DNA of 64,000 nt from Nonomuraea fuscirosea (GTDB lineage Bacteria > Actinomycetota > Actinomycetes > Streptosporangiales > Streptosporangiaceae): the NCBI RefSeq assembly GCF_003001935.1, contig NZ_PVNG01000025.1, positions 124,001 to 188,000 on the forward strand, in the 5' to 3' direction. The notes under the pieces were generated by a model, which had not been told where the DNA came from, searched no databases, and saw only the letters and a program-made list of their open reading frames with translations. Below are positions 40,499-49,322 of this stretch, piece after piece. The position numbers and the translations under genes are program-made. Each line of letters begins with the position of its first letter. The stretch's first letter is position 1.

Positions 40499-40572
40499 CC
40501 GGCCGGCGGGGACGACCAGGCGGATCGCGCTTATCCTCCCGTGGGAGGAGGTTCCGGGCTCTCACCTGGTCT

Positions 40573-40578
40573 TACAGT
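40573..40578 (+). promoter_or_regulatory. leaderless -10 element of the sensor kinase gene
   Basis: TACAGT ends exactly 6 nt before GTG 40585, placing +1 on the start codon. No ribosome-binding site is present. Confidence 0.5.
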
Positions 40579-40584
40579 GAAGCG

Positions 40585-41802
40585 GTGCGCATAGATCGGA
40601 GCGGGCTCCACGACACGGTTCTGGCCGGGGTGGTGGCCGCGGCCTCCGTGGCGCAGTTCGTGCTCTACGGGCCCGCCCGGCTGCAGGCCGAAGGGCTGCC
40701 GGCCGAGGGCGTGCGCGCGCCCGACCCGCTCGGCGCCCTGCTGGTGGTGCTGGCGTGCGCGCCGGTGGCCGTGCGCCGCCGCTGGCCGCTGGCGGCGCTG
40801 TGCGCGGGGCTGGTGCCGGAGGCGCTGCTCGACGTGGCCGGTTACGGCACGGGCGTGTCGGCGCTGTCCGGCATGGTGCTGCTCTATTCGGTGGCCTCCC
40901 ATCGGGGGCTGGCGGTGGCGCTGGGCGCGCTGCTGCTGGCGGTGACGACCTACGCGGTCGGCGCGGTGGCGGGCCCGGTCATGGCGTCCGGGCCGAACGA
41001 GCACGTGGTCTTCGCGGTGGTGCTGGTGGCGGTGTGGGGGGCGGGCCGCAGCCTGCGGTTGCGCCGGGCGTACCTGGAGGAGCTGAAGGACCGGGCGGCC
41101 AGGCTGGAGCGGGCGCACGCGGCCGACACCAGGGCGGCGCGGGCCGAGGAGCGGTCGAGGATCGCCCGCGAGCTGCACGACGTGGTGGCCCACCACGTCA
41201 GCGTGATGACCGTGCAGGCGGCGGCGGCGCGGCGGGTGCTGGCCGCCGACCCCGACCTGGCCCGTGAGGCGCTGTCGGCGATCGAGCACACGGGCCGGCT
41301 GGCGATGACGGAGATGCGCAACATCGTGGGTGTGCTGCGCACGGACGCGCGCGCGGAGCTGGGCCCGCAGCCGGGCGTGCGGGATCTGCCGTCGCTGGTG
41401 GAGCAGATGCGCGAGGCGGGGCTGCCCACGTCGCTGCGGGTGGAGGGTGAGCCGGTGCCGCTGCCCGCCGGGGTGGACCTGGCGGCCTACCGGCTGGTCC
41501 AGGAGGGGCTGACCAACAGCCTGCGGCACGCGGGGGCGGGGGTGAAGGCGGTGGTGACCGTCCGCCACGATCCGGGCGAGCTGGACGTGGAGGTACGCGA
41601 CGACGGCAACGGCGGCAAGAGCGGCGACGGCGGCGGCAGAGGCGGCGACAGCAGGGACGGCGAGGTGTCGCTGCCGTCAGGGCATGGTTTGGTGGGCATT
41701 CGCGAGCGCGTCGCCCTCTATGGTGGAATCCTCAGCATCGGTCCGCTACCGGGGGGCGGTTTCGAAGTGCGGGCGAGGTTCCCGTTGAAGGACGGTCTAT
41801 GA
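40585..41802 (+). CDS. NarL-type sensor histidine kinase
   Basis: The 405-aa protein has four to six N-terminal membrane helices (residues 12-155), a short coiled segment, a HisKA_3 dimerisation domain with phospho-acceptor His198 (ARELHDVVAHHVSVMTVQA), and a C-terminal ATPase domain (LVQEGLTNSLRHA, DDGNGG, GHGLVGIRERV). It would phosphorylate the regulator encoded immediately downstream, with which it overlaps by 4 nt (ATGA). The signal is unknown. A Gly/Ser-rich loop sits inside the ATPase domain near residue 350. The start is GTG 40585. Confidence 0.93.
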   Translation: MRIDRSGLHDTVLAGVVAAASVAQFVLYGPARLQAEGLPAEGVRAPDPLGALLVVLACAPVAVRRRWPLAALCAGLVPEALLDVAGYGTGVSALSGMVLLYSVASHRGLAVALGALLLAVTTYAVGAVAGPVMASGPNEHVVFAVVLVAVWGAGRSLRLRRAYLEELKDRAARLERAHAADTRAARAEERSRIARELHDVVAHHVSVMTVQAAAARRVLAADPDLAREALSAIEHTGRLAMTEMRNIVGVLRTDARAELGPQPGVRDLPSLVEQMREAGLPTSLRVEGEPVPLPAGVDLAAYRLVQEGLTNSLRHAGAGVKAVVTVRHDPGELDVEVRDDGNGGKSGDGGGRGGDSRDGEVSLPSGHGLVGIRERVALYGGILSIGPLPGGGFEVRARFPLKDGL

Positions 41803-42482
41803 CGATCAGAGTGCTGCTGGTGGACGACCAGCCGCTGCTGCGTACCGGATTCCGCCTGATCCTCGAGGCCGAGCCCGACATCACGGTGGTGGGGCAGGCG
41901 GGGGACGGCAAGGACGCTCAGGAGCAGACCAGGGCGCTGCTGCCCGACGTGGTGCTGATGGACATCCGGATGCCCGGGGTCGACGGCATCGAGGCGACCC
42001 GCCGGATCGTGCGGGAGGCGGCGCCGGCGGCGCACGTGCCGAAGGTGCTGGTGCTGACGACGTTCGACCTGGACGAGTACATCGTGGAGGCGCTGCGTTC
42101 GGGCGCGTCGGGGTTCCTGCTGAAGGACGTGCCGCCGGACGAGCTGGTGCAGGCCATCCGGGTGGTGGCGGCCGGCGACGCGATCGTGGCGCCGAGCGTG
42201 ACCCGGCGGCTGCTGGACCGGTTCGCGGCGCGGCTGCCGTCGGCGTACGAGCAGGCCGCGCCCGCGCGGCTGGACCGGCTGACGGAGCGGGAGCTGGAGG
42301 TGCTGCGGCTGATCGCCAAGGGCATGTCCAACGCCGAGATCGCGGCCAAGCTCGTGGTGAGCGAGACGACGGTGAAGACGCACGTGGGCAACGTGCTGAC
42401 CAAGCTGGGGCTGCGTGACCGCGTGCAGGCGGTGGTGCTGGCGTACGAGACGGGCCTGATCACGCCGGGCGCCATCTCCTGA
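41799..42482 (+). CDS. NarL/FixJ response regulator
   Basis: The 227-aa protein has a receiver domain with the phospho-acceptor Asp55 (VVLMDIRMPGVDG), the conserved Lys in FLLKDVPPDELV, and a LuxR-type HTH (LTERELEVLRLIAKGMSNAEIAAKLVVSETTVKTHV). It binds DNA upon phosphorylation by the overlapping sensor kinase. Its regulon is not visible, though the convergent peptide transporter is adjacent. A strong bidirectional terminator follows it. Confidence 0.96.
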   Translation: MTIRVLLVDDQPLLRTGFRLILEAEPDITVVGQAGDGKDAQEQTRALLPDVVLMDIRMPGVDGIEATRRIVREAAPAAHVPKVLVLTTFDLDEYIVEALRSGASGFLLKDVPPDELVQAIRVVAAGDAIVAPSVTRRLLDRFAARLPSAYEQAAPARLDRLTERELEVLRLIAKGMSNAEIAAKLVVSETTVKTHVGNVLTKLGLRDRVQAVVLAYETGLITPGAIS

Positions 42483-42484
42483 GC

Positions 42485-42527
42485 CCGCCCGTCCGGCGCG
42501 CCTCGCGGGGGCACGCCGGACGGGCGG
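42485..42527. terminator. bidirectional terminator between the response regulator and oppF
   Basis: A perfect 14-bp inverted repeat (42485-42498 with 42514-42527) with a partly paired 15-nt loop fills the 45-bp convergent spacer. It begins 3 nt after one stop codon and ends directly against the other. Confidence 0.85.
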
Positions 42528-43550
42528 TCAGCCGGTCTCGGCGGGTGTCTCCGGGGCCGGCTCGGTCACGTTCTCCGGGAAGTGGCAGGCCACCTGGTGG
42601 CCGCTGGCCAGTTCCGCCAGCGGCGGCTCGACCGTCTTGCAGACCTCCTGCGCCTTCCAGCAGCGGGTGTGGAAGCGGCAGGCGGGCGGCGGGTTGAGCG
42701 GGCTGGGCACGTCGCCGGTCAGCCGGATGCGCTCGCGGTCCTTGCGCACCTTCGGGTCGGGCACGGGCACGGCGGACAGCAGCGCGTTGGTGTACGGGTG
42801 CATGGGCGAGCTGTAGAGCCGCTTGCGGTCGGCCACCTCGACGATCTTGCCGAGGTACATGACCGCGACCCGGTCGCTGATGTGGCGGACCACCGACAGG
42901 TCGTGGGCGATCACGACGTAGGTCAGGTCCAGCTCGTTCTGCAGGTCTTCGAGCAGGTTGACGACCTGGGCCTGGATCGACACGTCGAGCGCGGAGACCG
43001 GCTCGTCGGCGATGATCAGCTTGGGCTTGAGCGCGAGGGTGCGGGCGATGCCGATGCGCTGCCGCTGCCCGCCGGAGAACTCGTGCGGGTAGCGATTGTA
43101 GTGCTCGGGGTTGAGCCCGACCATCTCCAGGATGTCCTGGACGGCCTTCTTGACGCCGTTCTCGGTCTTGACGCCCTGGATGCGGAAGGGCGCGCCGACG
43201 ATGGCGCCGACCGTGTGGCGGGGGTTGAGCGACGAGTACGGGTCCTGGAAGATCATCTGCATGTCGCGCCGGAGCGGCCGGAGCCGGCCCTGGCTCATGT
43301 GCGTGATGTCCTCGCCCTCGAAGACGACCTTGCCGGCCGTGGGTTCGAGCAACCTGGTGACCAGCCGTCCCGTGGTGGACTTGCCGCAGCCCGACTCGCC
43401 CACCAGGCCGAGCGTCTCGCCCTTGAACACCTCGAAGCTGATCCCGTCGACCGCCTTGACGGCGCCGACCTGCCTTTTGAGCAGGCCCTTGGTGACGGGG
43501 AAGTGCTTCTCCATGTTCTGCACGGACAGAAGCGGCTGATTCTCGCTCAC
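42528..43550 (-). CDS. oppF: oligopeptide ABC transporter ATP-binding protein OppF
   Basis: The 340-aa ATPase has Walker A GESGCGKS, signature FSGGQRQRIGIARTLA and Walker B LIIADEPVSALD, plus the C-terminal Cys-containing oligopeptide-transporter extension (CRFHTRCWKAQEVC) found in OppF/DppF. With OppD it powers peptide import. GTG 43550 overlaps the oppD stop by 4 nt (GTGA), so translation is coupled; longer frames run into oppD. It is the last gene of the operon. Confidence 0.94.
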   Translation of the reverse strand: MSENQPLLSVQNMEKHFPVTKGLLKRQVGAVKAVDGISFEVFKGETLGLVGESGCGKSTTGRLVTRLLEPTAGKVVFEGEDITHMSQGRLRPLRRDMQMIFQDPYSSLNPRHTVGAIVGAPFRIQGVKTENGVKKAVQDILEMVGLNPEHYNRYPHEFSGGQRQRIGIARTLALKPKLIIADEPVSALDVSIQAQVVNLLEDLQNELDLTYVVIAHDLSVVRHISDRVAVMYLGKIVEVADRKRLYSSPMHPYTNALLSAVPVPDPKVRKDRERIRLTGDVPSPLNPPPACRFHTRCWKAQEVCKTVEPPLAELASGHQVACHFPENVTEPAPETPAETG

Positions 43551-44572
43551 TGGATCTCCAGCACTGGCTTGATCTCGTTCTCCCATAGGCCTTGGCGCTC
43601 GCTCCTGCTCATGTGGCAGCGCACCAGGTGGCCTCCCTCGGTCTCGGCGAGGGCGGGCACCTCGGTGAGGGCCTTGCCGCCGGTGCGCTCGGCGTACGGG
43701 CAGCGGGGGTGGAAGGCGCAGCCCTGCGGCACGTTGATCAGGGACGGCGGTGAGCCCTTGATCGGCAGCAGCCGTTCGGTGGGCTCGCGGTCGAGGCGGG
43801 GCATGGAGCCCAGCAGCCCCCAGGTGTAGGGGTGCTCCGGCCGGTAGAAGATGTCGTCGGCGCTGCCGTATTCGACGCACTTGCCGCCGTACATGACGAG
43901 GATGTCGTCGGACAGCTCGGCCACCACGCCGAGGTCGTGCGTGATGACGATCAGCGCGGAGTTGAACTCGCGCTGCAGGTCGCGCATGAGATCGAGGATC
44001 TGGGCCTGCACGGTCACGTCGAGCGCGGTGGTCGGCTCGTCGGCGATGAGCAGCTCGGGGTCGCAGGAGAGCGCCATGGCGATCATGGCGCGCTGGCGCA
44101 TGCCGCCGGAGAACTCATGCGGGTAGCTGTCGACCCGGCCGGCGGGCTCGGGGATGCCGACGCGGCCGAGCATGTCGATGGCGTGCTTGCGGGCCACCTG
44201 CTTGGAGACGTCGTTGTGGATCCGGTAGGCCTCCATGATCTGGTGGCCGACCGTGTAGTAGGGGTGCATCGACGACAGCGGATCCTGGAAGATCATCGCC
44301 ATCTTCTTGCCGCGCAGCCGGCGGACGTGCTCGGCGCTGGCGCCGTTGAGCTCCTCGCCGTCGAGCCAGATCTCGCCGCTGATCCGCGCGCGGCCGCCCT
44401 TGTGCAGGCCGAGCACGCCGAGGCTGGTCACGCTCTTGCCGGAGCCCGACTCGCCCACGATGCCGAGGGTCTTGCCGCGCTCGACGCCGAACGACAGCCC
44501 GTCGACGGACTTGACCAGCCCGTCGTCCGTCGGGAAGTGGATCTTCAGGTCCTTGACGTCAAGAAAGCTCAC
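43547..44572 (-). CDS. oppD: oligopeptide ABC transporter ATP-binding protein OppD
   Basis: The 341-aa ATPase has Walker A GESGSGKS, signature FSGGMRQRAMIAMALS and Walker B LLIADEPTTALD, followed by the C-terminal extension with CAFHPRCPYAE that can hold an Fe-S cluster in this family. It pairs with OppF. GTG 44572 overlaps the oppB stop by 4 nt, again GTGA. SFLDVKDLKIHFP is the usual first beta strand. Confidence 0.94.
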   Translation of the reverse strand: MSFLDVKDLKIHFPTDDGLVKSVDGLSFGVERGKTLGIVGESGSGKSVTSLGVLGLHKGGRARISGEIWLDGEELNGASAEHVRRLRGKKMAMIFQDPLSSMHPYYTVGHQIMEAYRIHNDVSKQVARKHAIDMLGRVGIPEPAGRVDSYPHEFSGGMRQRAMIAMALSCDPELLIADEPTTALDVTVQAQILDLMRDLQREFNSALIVITHDLGVVAELSDDILVMYGGKCVEYGSADDIFYRPEHPYTWGLLGSMPRLDREPTERLLPIKGSPPSLINVPQGCAFHPRCPYAERTGGKALTEVPALAETEGGHLVRCHMSRSERQGLWENEIKPVLEIQ

Positions 44573-45582
44573 GACAACCTCACCCTCGGGTCGACCACCG
44601 CGTACAGGAGGTCGACGATCAGGCTCGCGACGACCACGAAGCCGGCGGCCACCAGCACCACGCCCATCACCTGGGGCAGGTCCTGGTTCCTGATGGCCAG
44701 GATGGCGAACTGGCCGAGCCCGGGCAGAGTATAGGTGGTCTCGGTGAGGACGGCGCCGCCGATGAGCAGGCCGAAGTCGATGCCGAACAGGGTCAGGATC
44801 GGGGTGAGCGCGGCGCGCAGGCCGTGCTTGACCACGACCTTGCCCTCGCGCAGGCCCTTGGCCCTGGCCGTGCGGATGTAGTCCTCGCCCATCGTCTCCA
44901 GCATCCCGGCACGGGTCAGGCGCGCGTATCCGGCGGCGAACAGGAACGCCAGCGTGATCCACGGCAGCAACAGGTTGAAGGCCCATTGTGCCGGGTTGAC
45001 GGTGAAGTCCGTCCACGCGCCGCCCGGCGGTGTCCAGCCGAGGCCGTAACTGAAGACGACCAGGGAGATCATGCCGGTGAAGAAGATCGGCAGTGACACG
45101 CCCGCCAGCGCGGTGCCCATGGACAGGCGGTCGAAGAAGCTGCCTCTGCGCAGCGCGGAGATCACGCCCACGCTCACGCCGGCCAGCACCCAGATGATCG
45201 CGGCTCCGACGGCCAGGGAGAAGGTGACCGGCAATCGGTCGACCAGGTCCGGCCAGACGGGCTGCCCGCTGATGAAGGAGTAGCCGAAGCAGGGTGCGGG
45301 GCACTGCTCGACACCCGCGCCGTAGTCATACTCGGCGCCGGTGAACAGGCCTTTGACGAACCTGCCGTACTGCACGACCACCGGGTCGTTGAAGCCGAGC
45401 CGCTCGGCCACCAGGTGGACCGTCTCCGGTGTGGCCGCCCGGCCGACGTAACGCGACGCGAGAGCCTCGGGTGTCGCCCCGGCCCACTGCGGCACGACGA
45501 AGAAGATGCCGAACGTGACCATGCTGATCACTATCAGCATGGCGAACGCGCCGATAAGACGCCTGATGATGTATGTGACCAC
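44569..45582 (-). CDS. oppB: oligopeptide ABC transporter permease OppB
   Basis: The 337-aa membrane protein has the OppB pattern: an N-terminal helix (MVTYIIRRLIGAFAMLIVISMVTF), a periplasmic domain, and five further helices with the EAA loop (YIRTARAKGLREGKVVVKHGLRAAL). A 45-residue insertion with Cys (GAEYDYGAGVEQCPAPCFGYSF) lies in the external domain. Start GTG 45582 has only 11 nt between it and a strong hairpin. Confidence 0.94.
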   Translation of the reverse strand: MVTYIIRRLIGAFAMLIVISMVTFGIFFVVPQWAGATPEALASRYVGRAATPETVHLVAERLGFNDPVVVQYGRFVKGLFTGAEYDYGAGVEQCPAPCFGYSFISGQPVWPDLVDRLPVTFSLAVGAAIIWVLAGVSVGVISALRRGSFFDRLSMGTALAGVSLPIFFTGMISLVVFSYGLGWTPPGGAWTDFTVNPAQWAFNLLLPWITLAFLFAAGYARLTRAGMLETMGEDYIRTARAKGLREGKVVVKHGLRAALTPILTLFGIDFGLLIGGAVLTETTYTLPGLGQFAILAIRNQDLPQVMGVVLVAAGFVVVASLIVDLLYAVVDPRVRLS

Positions 45583-45593
45583 CGCTACCGGCC

Positions 45594-45624
45594 GAGTGGC
45601 CCGCCCGCGGCGGGCGGGCCACTC
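45594..45624 (-). promoter_or_regulatory. 14-bp stem-loop between oppA and oppB
   Basis: GAGTGGCCCGCCCG (45594-45607) pairs perfectly with 45611-45624 around the 3-nt loop CGG. It follows the oppA stop by 42 nt and ends 11 nt before the oppB start codon. It may stabilise oppA mRNA, attenuate transcription into oppBDF, or mask the oppB ribosome-binding site. Confidence 0.75.
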
Positions 45625-45666
45625 CTGCCTTCACCTGCCTTCGCTAGATCCCCGAACCTCGCCTGG

Positions 45667-47430
45667 TCACTCGACGCCGAGCAAGATGTAGTCGTACATG
45701 CTCTGGCCCTCGTTGTAGGCGACGTTGGTCACGCGCGTGCCGCGCATGAGCAGCGACTTGGCCCACACGACCGGAAGGATGGAGGCGTCCTCCATGACCT
45801 TCTTGTCGACGTCGACCCACAGCTTGGCGCGGGCCGTCTCGTCGAGCTCGGAGGAGGCCTGGTCGATCAGCTTGTCGACCTCGGGGTTCTTGACACTGAG
45901 GTTGTAGTTGCCGGCCTTGCGGATGGTCCGGCTGTCGACGATGGCCTGCATGAAGCCGTATCCGTCGGGCCAGTCGGAGCCCCAGCCGTGGCCGGCCAGG
46001 CCGATGCCGTTCTTCTTGACGTAGTCGGTGTTACCCGCGTAGTCGGAGAAGTAGCTGGAGCCGGGGAAGCCCTTGAGCTCGACCTTGATGTTGACCTTGG
46101 CCAGCGCCTGCTGCATCGCCTCGGCCAGCGCCTTCTCGCGGGGGCGGTCGGAGCGGAAGGCCATGGTGGTGGAGAAGCCGTTGGGCTGGCCGCAGGCGGT
46201 CAGCGCCTCCTTGGCCTTGGCCACGTCACCCTTGTTCTCGGGGGTGGTGTAGAGGTCGAACTTCTCCTGGCCGACGATGGGCGGCGGCATGACGTTGGTG
46301 GCGATGTCGCCGCCGGCCAGCGGGCCTCCGTAGGCGGTCTGGTTGGCGACGCGGTCGGCCGCCCACATGACGGCCTTGCGGCACTCGACGTTGTCCATGG
46401 GCGGGTTGTCCGGGATGACCGAGACGTACCAGAGCCTGGGGATCGTCGGGTTGTCCGTGCGGGCCTTCAGCGCCGGGTCGGGCAGGACCTTGCCCAGGGC
46501 GGCCGGCTGCAGGCCGGTGCCGGGGATGTCGAGGTCGATGTCGCCGGAGATGAGCTGGTTGTCCAGGTCATCGGCGTTGACGTTGAGCTGGACCTCGATC
46601 CGGTCCGGCAGCGCCGGGCGGTTGGGGTCGGTCGCCGGGTCCCACTGGTCGTTGCGGACGAGCGTGAAGCGCTTGCCGATCTCGTTCGTCTCGAACTTGT
46701 ACGGGCCCGAGGAGAGGACCTTCTCCTTGTACTTGGCGCCCGTGTCCTTGTCCTTCGGCACCGGCGCGCTCATCGGCATCTGCACGATGTAGTCCATGGA
46801 CGCGAACGGCTTCTTCAGGTGGAAGACGACCGTGCTGTCGTCGGTCGCCTCGACGGCCGACTTGTAGTCCACGTCGGCGGACTTGTAGACGCCCTTGAAG
46901 TCCTTCGGCCAGTCGAGCAGCTCGTTGAGGTAGGAGGGGCCGTGCGGGAAGGTCTCCTTGTCGTACGACCTGGCCACCGCGTAGGCGACGTCCTTGGCCG
47001 TGATGGGAGTGCCGTCCTCGTACTTCAGGCCGCTCTTGAGCTTGTACGTCCAGGTCTTGCCGTCATCGCTGGGCGTGCCGAGCCCTTCGGCCAGGTCGGG
47101 GATGACGGTGTTGCCCTCGGGGCCGGGGCCCGGCTTGTACATCGTCAGCGTCCGCCAGTAGAAGCGGCCGAAGTTGAACGAGTAGCCGTAGTAGGTGTCG
47201 CCGGGGTCGAGGCTGTCCCAGTCGGCCGAGTGGGCGGCCTTGAGGGTGCCGCCCTTCTTCGTCGACGGGTTGTACACCTGCGTCAGCGCGGCGTTGAACG
47301 CGGGTTGCGCGCCGCCGCCGGCGGCCGTCTGGGCGGGCTGCTGGGATGTTCCGCCACCGCCGCCACAGGCGGAGAGCACCAGGGCGAGCGCCGCTGTCGC
47401 GGCTCCGGCCAGTGCGTGTTTCCTTCTCAT
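45667..47430 (-). CDS. oppA: oligopeptide-binding lipoprotein OppA (SBP family 5)
   Basis: The 587-aa protein has a lipoprotein signal (LALVLSACGGGGG, lipobox Cys22) and the family 5 solute-binding fold: GGTLKAAHSADWDSLDP, IPDLAEGLGTPSDDGKTWTYKLKSGLKYEDGTPITAKDVAYAV and VKNGIGLAGHGW. It captures peptides outside the membrane and delivers them to OppBC. AAGGGG precedes ATG 47430. It lies between oppC and oppB. Confidence 0.95.
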   Translation of the reverse strand: MRRKHALAGAATAALALVLSACGGGGGTSQQPAQTAAGGGAQPAFNAALTQVYNPSTKKGGTLKAAHSADWDSLDPGDTYYGYSFNFGRFYWRTLTMYKPGPGPEGNTVIPDLAEGLGTPSDDGKTWTYKLKSGLKYEDGTPITAKDVAYAVARSYDKETFPHGPSYLNELLDWPKDFKGVYKSADVDYKSAVEATDDSTVVFHLKKPFASMDYIVQMPMSAPVPKDKDTGAKYKEKVLSSGPYKFETNEIGKRFTLVRNDQWDPATDPNRPALPDRIEVQLNVNADDLDNQLISGDIDLDIPGTGLQPAALGKVLPDPALKARTDNPTIPRLWYVSVIPDNPPMDNVECRKAVMWAADRVANQTAYGGPLAGGDIATNVMPPPIVGQEKFDLYTTPENKGDVAKAKEALTACGQPNGFSTTMAFRSDRPREKALAEAMQQALAKVNIKVELKGFPGSSYFSDYAGNTDYVKKNGIGLAGHGWGSDWPDGYGFMQAIVDSRTIRKAGNYNLSVKNPEVDKLIDQASSELDETARAKLWVDVDKKVMEDASILPVVWAKSLLMRGTRVTNVAYNEGQSMYDYILLGVE

Positions 47431-47472
47431 TGACTAACCCCTTGATTAGTGAGGTGGGGGATTGAGCGAAGT

Positions 47473-48465
47473 TCAGCGTGCACGCGGGTCGAAGGCGTCC
47501 CTCAGCCCGTCGCCGAACACGTTGAAGGCCAGGACGGTGATGAAGATCGCCAGACCCGGGAAGAGCACGAAGTGGGGCAGCGTGTAGAAGCGGACCGCCT
47601 CGGAGAGCATCCCTCCCCAGGTCGGGGTGGGCGGGTTGATGCCGACGCCCAGGAACGAGAGCGCCGCCTCGAACAGGATATTCGTCGGAATGAGCAGCGT
47701 GGCATAGACCAGGATCGGCGCCAGCAGGTTGGGCAGGACCTCGCGGAAGAGGATGTAGCCGTGGCGGGCGCCGAGGCTCTTGGCCGCGTCGACGAATTCG
47801 CGTTCGCGCAGCGACAGGGTCTGGCCGCGGACGATGCGGCCGATGCTGGGCCAGCTGAAGAAGCCGATGATGAAGATCAGCATCGCGATGCGCAGGCCGT
47901 TGCCCTCCAGGCCGAAGCCCTTGTCGGGGATGACGCCCGCCAGCGCGATGGCGAAGACCAGCAGCGGGAAGGCGAGGAAGACGTCCATGAGGCGGCCGAT
48001 GACCTGGTCGACCCAGCCGCCGAAGTAGCCGGCGACCACACCCAGCGTGGTGCCGATGACGACCGAGAGCAGGGTGGCCAGGAAGCCGATGAGCAGCGAG
48101 ATCCACGCGCCCGCGACGATCCGGCTGAAGATGTCGCGGCCGTTGACCGGCTCGACGCCGAGCAGGTATTCGCCGCTCATCCCGCCGAAGGCCCCCTTGG
48201 GCAGGAGCGTGCTCTGGTCGATCGCGTCCTGGTGGAACTCCAGCGGCGGGTGCCCGAACGCGGCGATGATGGGTCCGGAGAAGATCGCCACCAGGATGAG
48301 CAGCACGACGATGAGACCGCCCCCGAGGGCGATCTTGTCGCGGCGCAGCCGCATCCAGGCGATCCGGGAGAGCGAGCGGCCCTGGATGGCCTTGCCCGCT
48401 CCCGCGAGCACCGACTCCGGATGCGCTTCTGCGGCGGAACCGGAAACGTCTAGCGGTGCGGTCAT
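47473..48465 (-). CDS. oppC: oligopeptide ABC transporter permease OppC
   Basis: The 330-aa membrane protein has the OppC N-terminal segment (SRIAWMRLRRDKIALGGGLIVVLLILVAIFSG), six helices, and the EAA loop (EFVDAAKSLGARHGYILFREVLPNLLAPI). It forms the channel with OppB. It is the first gene of the operon, so the order is C-A-B-D-F rather than the usual A-B-C-D-F. AGGGGG precedes ATG 48465. Confidence 0.94.
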   Translation of the reverse strand: MTAPLDVSGSAAEAHPESVLAGAGKAIQGRSLSRIAWMRLRRDKIALGGGLIVVLLILVAIFSGPIIAAFGHPPLEFHQDAIDQSTLLPKGAFGGMSGEYLLGVEPVNGRDIFSRIVAGAWISLLIGFLATLLSVVIGTTLGVVAGYFGGWVDQVIGRLMDVFLAFPLLVFAIALAGVIPDKGFGLEGNGLRIAMLIFIIGFFSWPSIGRIVRGQTLSLREREFVDAAKSLGARHGYILFREVLPNLLAPILVYATLLIPTNILFEAALSFLGVGINPPTPTWGGMLSEAVRFYTLPHFVLFPGLAIFITVLAFNVFGDGLRDAFDPRAR

Positions 48466-48553
48466 GCCGAATTGCCCCCTGCTGCCCAGACGACGCTCTC
48501 TATCGCGTACTGACTTTAGACCGCGAGTCGCGACCCCAGGAGGCAGAATCTAT

Positions 48554-48585
48554 GGCCTGAGCTGCGCTGACTAGTCCCTCAGGCC
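48554..48585 (-). promoter_or_regulatory. inverted repeat in the opp operon leader region
   Basis: GGCCTGAG (48554-48561) pairs with CTCAGGCC (48578-48585) around 16 nt, about 90 nt upstream of the oppC start. It could be an operator or an attenuator. The 227-bp spacer around it must contain the opp promoter, but no -10/-35 pair is decisive. Confidence 0.45.
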
Positions 48586-48692
48586 GCTATGTGGCCGATC
48601 TGTGATTGACGCGAAACTCATTCGTATCGATCTTGATGTGAATGTCTACGGCTCGTCCCGGTTACGTCTCGGAACTGTGACAGAGCCCGGGC

Positions 48693-49226
48693 TCAGCTGA
48701 TACCGCGGCGTTTGAGGAGTTCTTCGATGTCGGAGAAGTCGTCGTCGGCCTTGGCGGCCTTGCGCGGCGCGGCCTTCGGCAGCGGCTGCGTCGTCTTCTG
48801 TCCCGCGGCCGGCTTCTGCCCCACGGCGGGAGCGGCCTGCGCCGGTGGCACGGCCTGCTCCGTCCCGGGCGTGTCGCCGCCCGTCCTCTTCTTCCTGCCC
48901 AGGCCCCTGCCCGCGGACAGCTTGCGGCCGCGCATCACGCCCGACACCACGAACAGCACCGCCGACAGGCCCGCCACGGCCACGCCGATCCACACGGTCG
49001 GGTTGAACACCAGGCTGGTCACGAAGCTCACCACGGCGCTGCCGACGGTCCAGAGCGTCTGCAGCGCGCCGGTGAGGTAGGCGGCCACAGGCAGCAACGC
49101 CCACGCCGTCATCCGCATGCCGGCCGCCGCTCCCCTGCGTCTGAAGGCCAGGAAGGCCAGGACCAGCCCGGCTATGGTCACTCCGGCGCACAGTGGCAGC
49201 CAGGCGATCGCGTTAAAGGTCTCCAT
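48693..49226 (-). CDS. small integral membrane protein of unknown function
   Basis: The 177-aa protein has four predicted membrane segments (residues about 5-27, 39-58, 62-80 and 85-98) followed by a basic Ala/Pro/Gln-rich cytoplasmic tail ending DDDFSDIEELLKRRGIS. The tail end is charged and helix-prone and may be a docking site. I do not recognise a named family. It lies downstream of the HAD gene in the same orientation. Palindromic GAGCCCGGGCTC directly follows its stop. Confidence 0.75.
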   Translation of the reverse strand: METFNAIAWLPLCAGVTIAGLVLAFLAFRRRGAAAGMRMTAWALLPVAAYLTGALQTLWTVGSAVVSFVTSLVFNPTVWIGVAVAGLSAVLFVVSGVMRGRKLSAGRGLGRKKRTGGDTPGTEQAVPPAQAAPAVGQKPAAGQKTTQPLPKAAPRKAAKADDDFSDIEELLKRRGIS

Positions 49227-49271
49227 CTCGCCGCCCCTTCATCGTGGCTCTGGATATCCATCCTGGCACGC

Positions 49272-49319
49272 GGAGGCCCTTGCGCCTCCTCCGTGAGAAC
49301 CACTTTCCCCTTAGGGGAA
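49272..49319 (-). terminator. two stem-loops after the HAD gene
   Basis: TTCCCC/GGGGAA (49305-49310 with 49314-49319, 3-nt loop) begins 4 nt after the HAD stop. A second stem GGAGGC/GCCTCC (49272-49277 with 49284-49289) follows. Neither has a U-tract, and both precede the next gene in the same orientation. Confidence 0.5.
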
Positions 49320-49322
49320 CGA

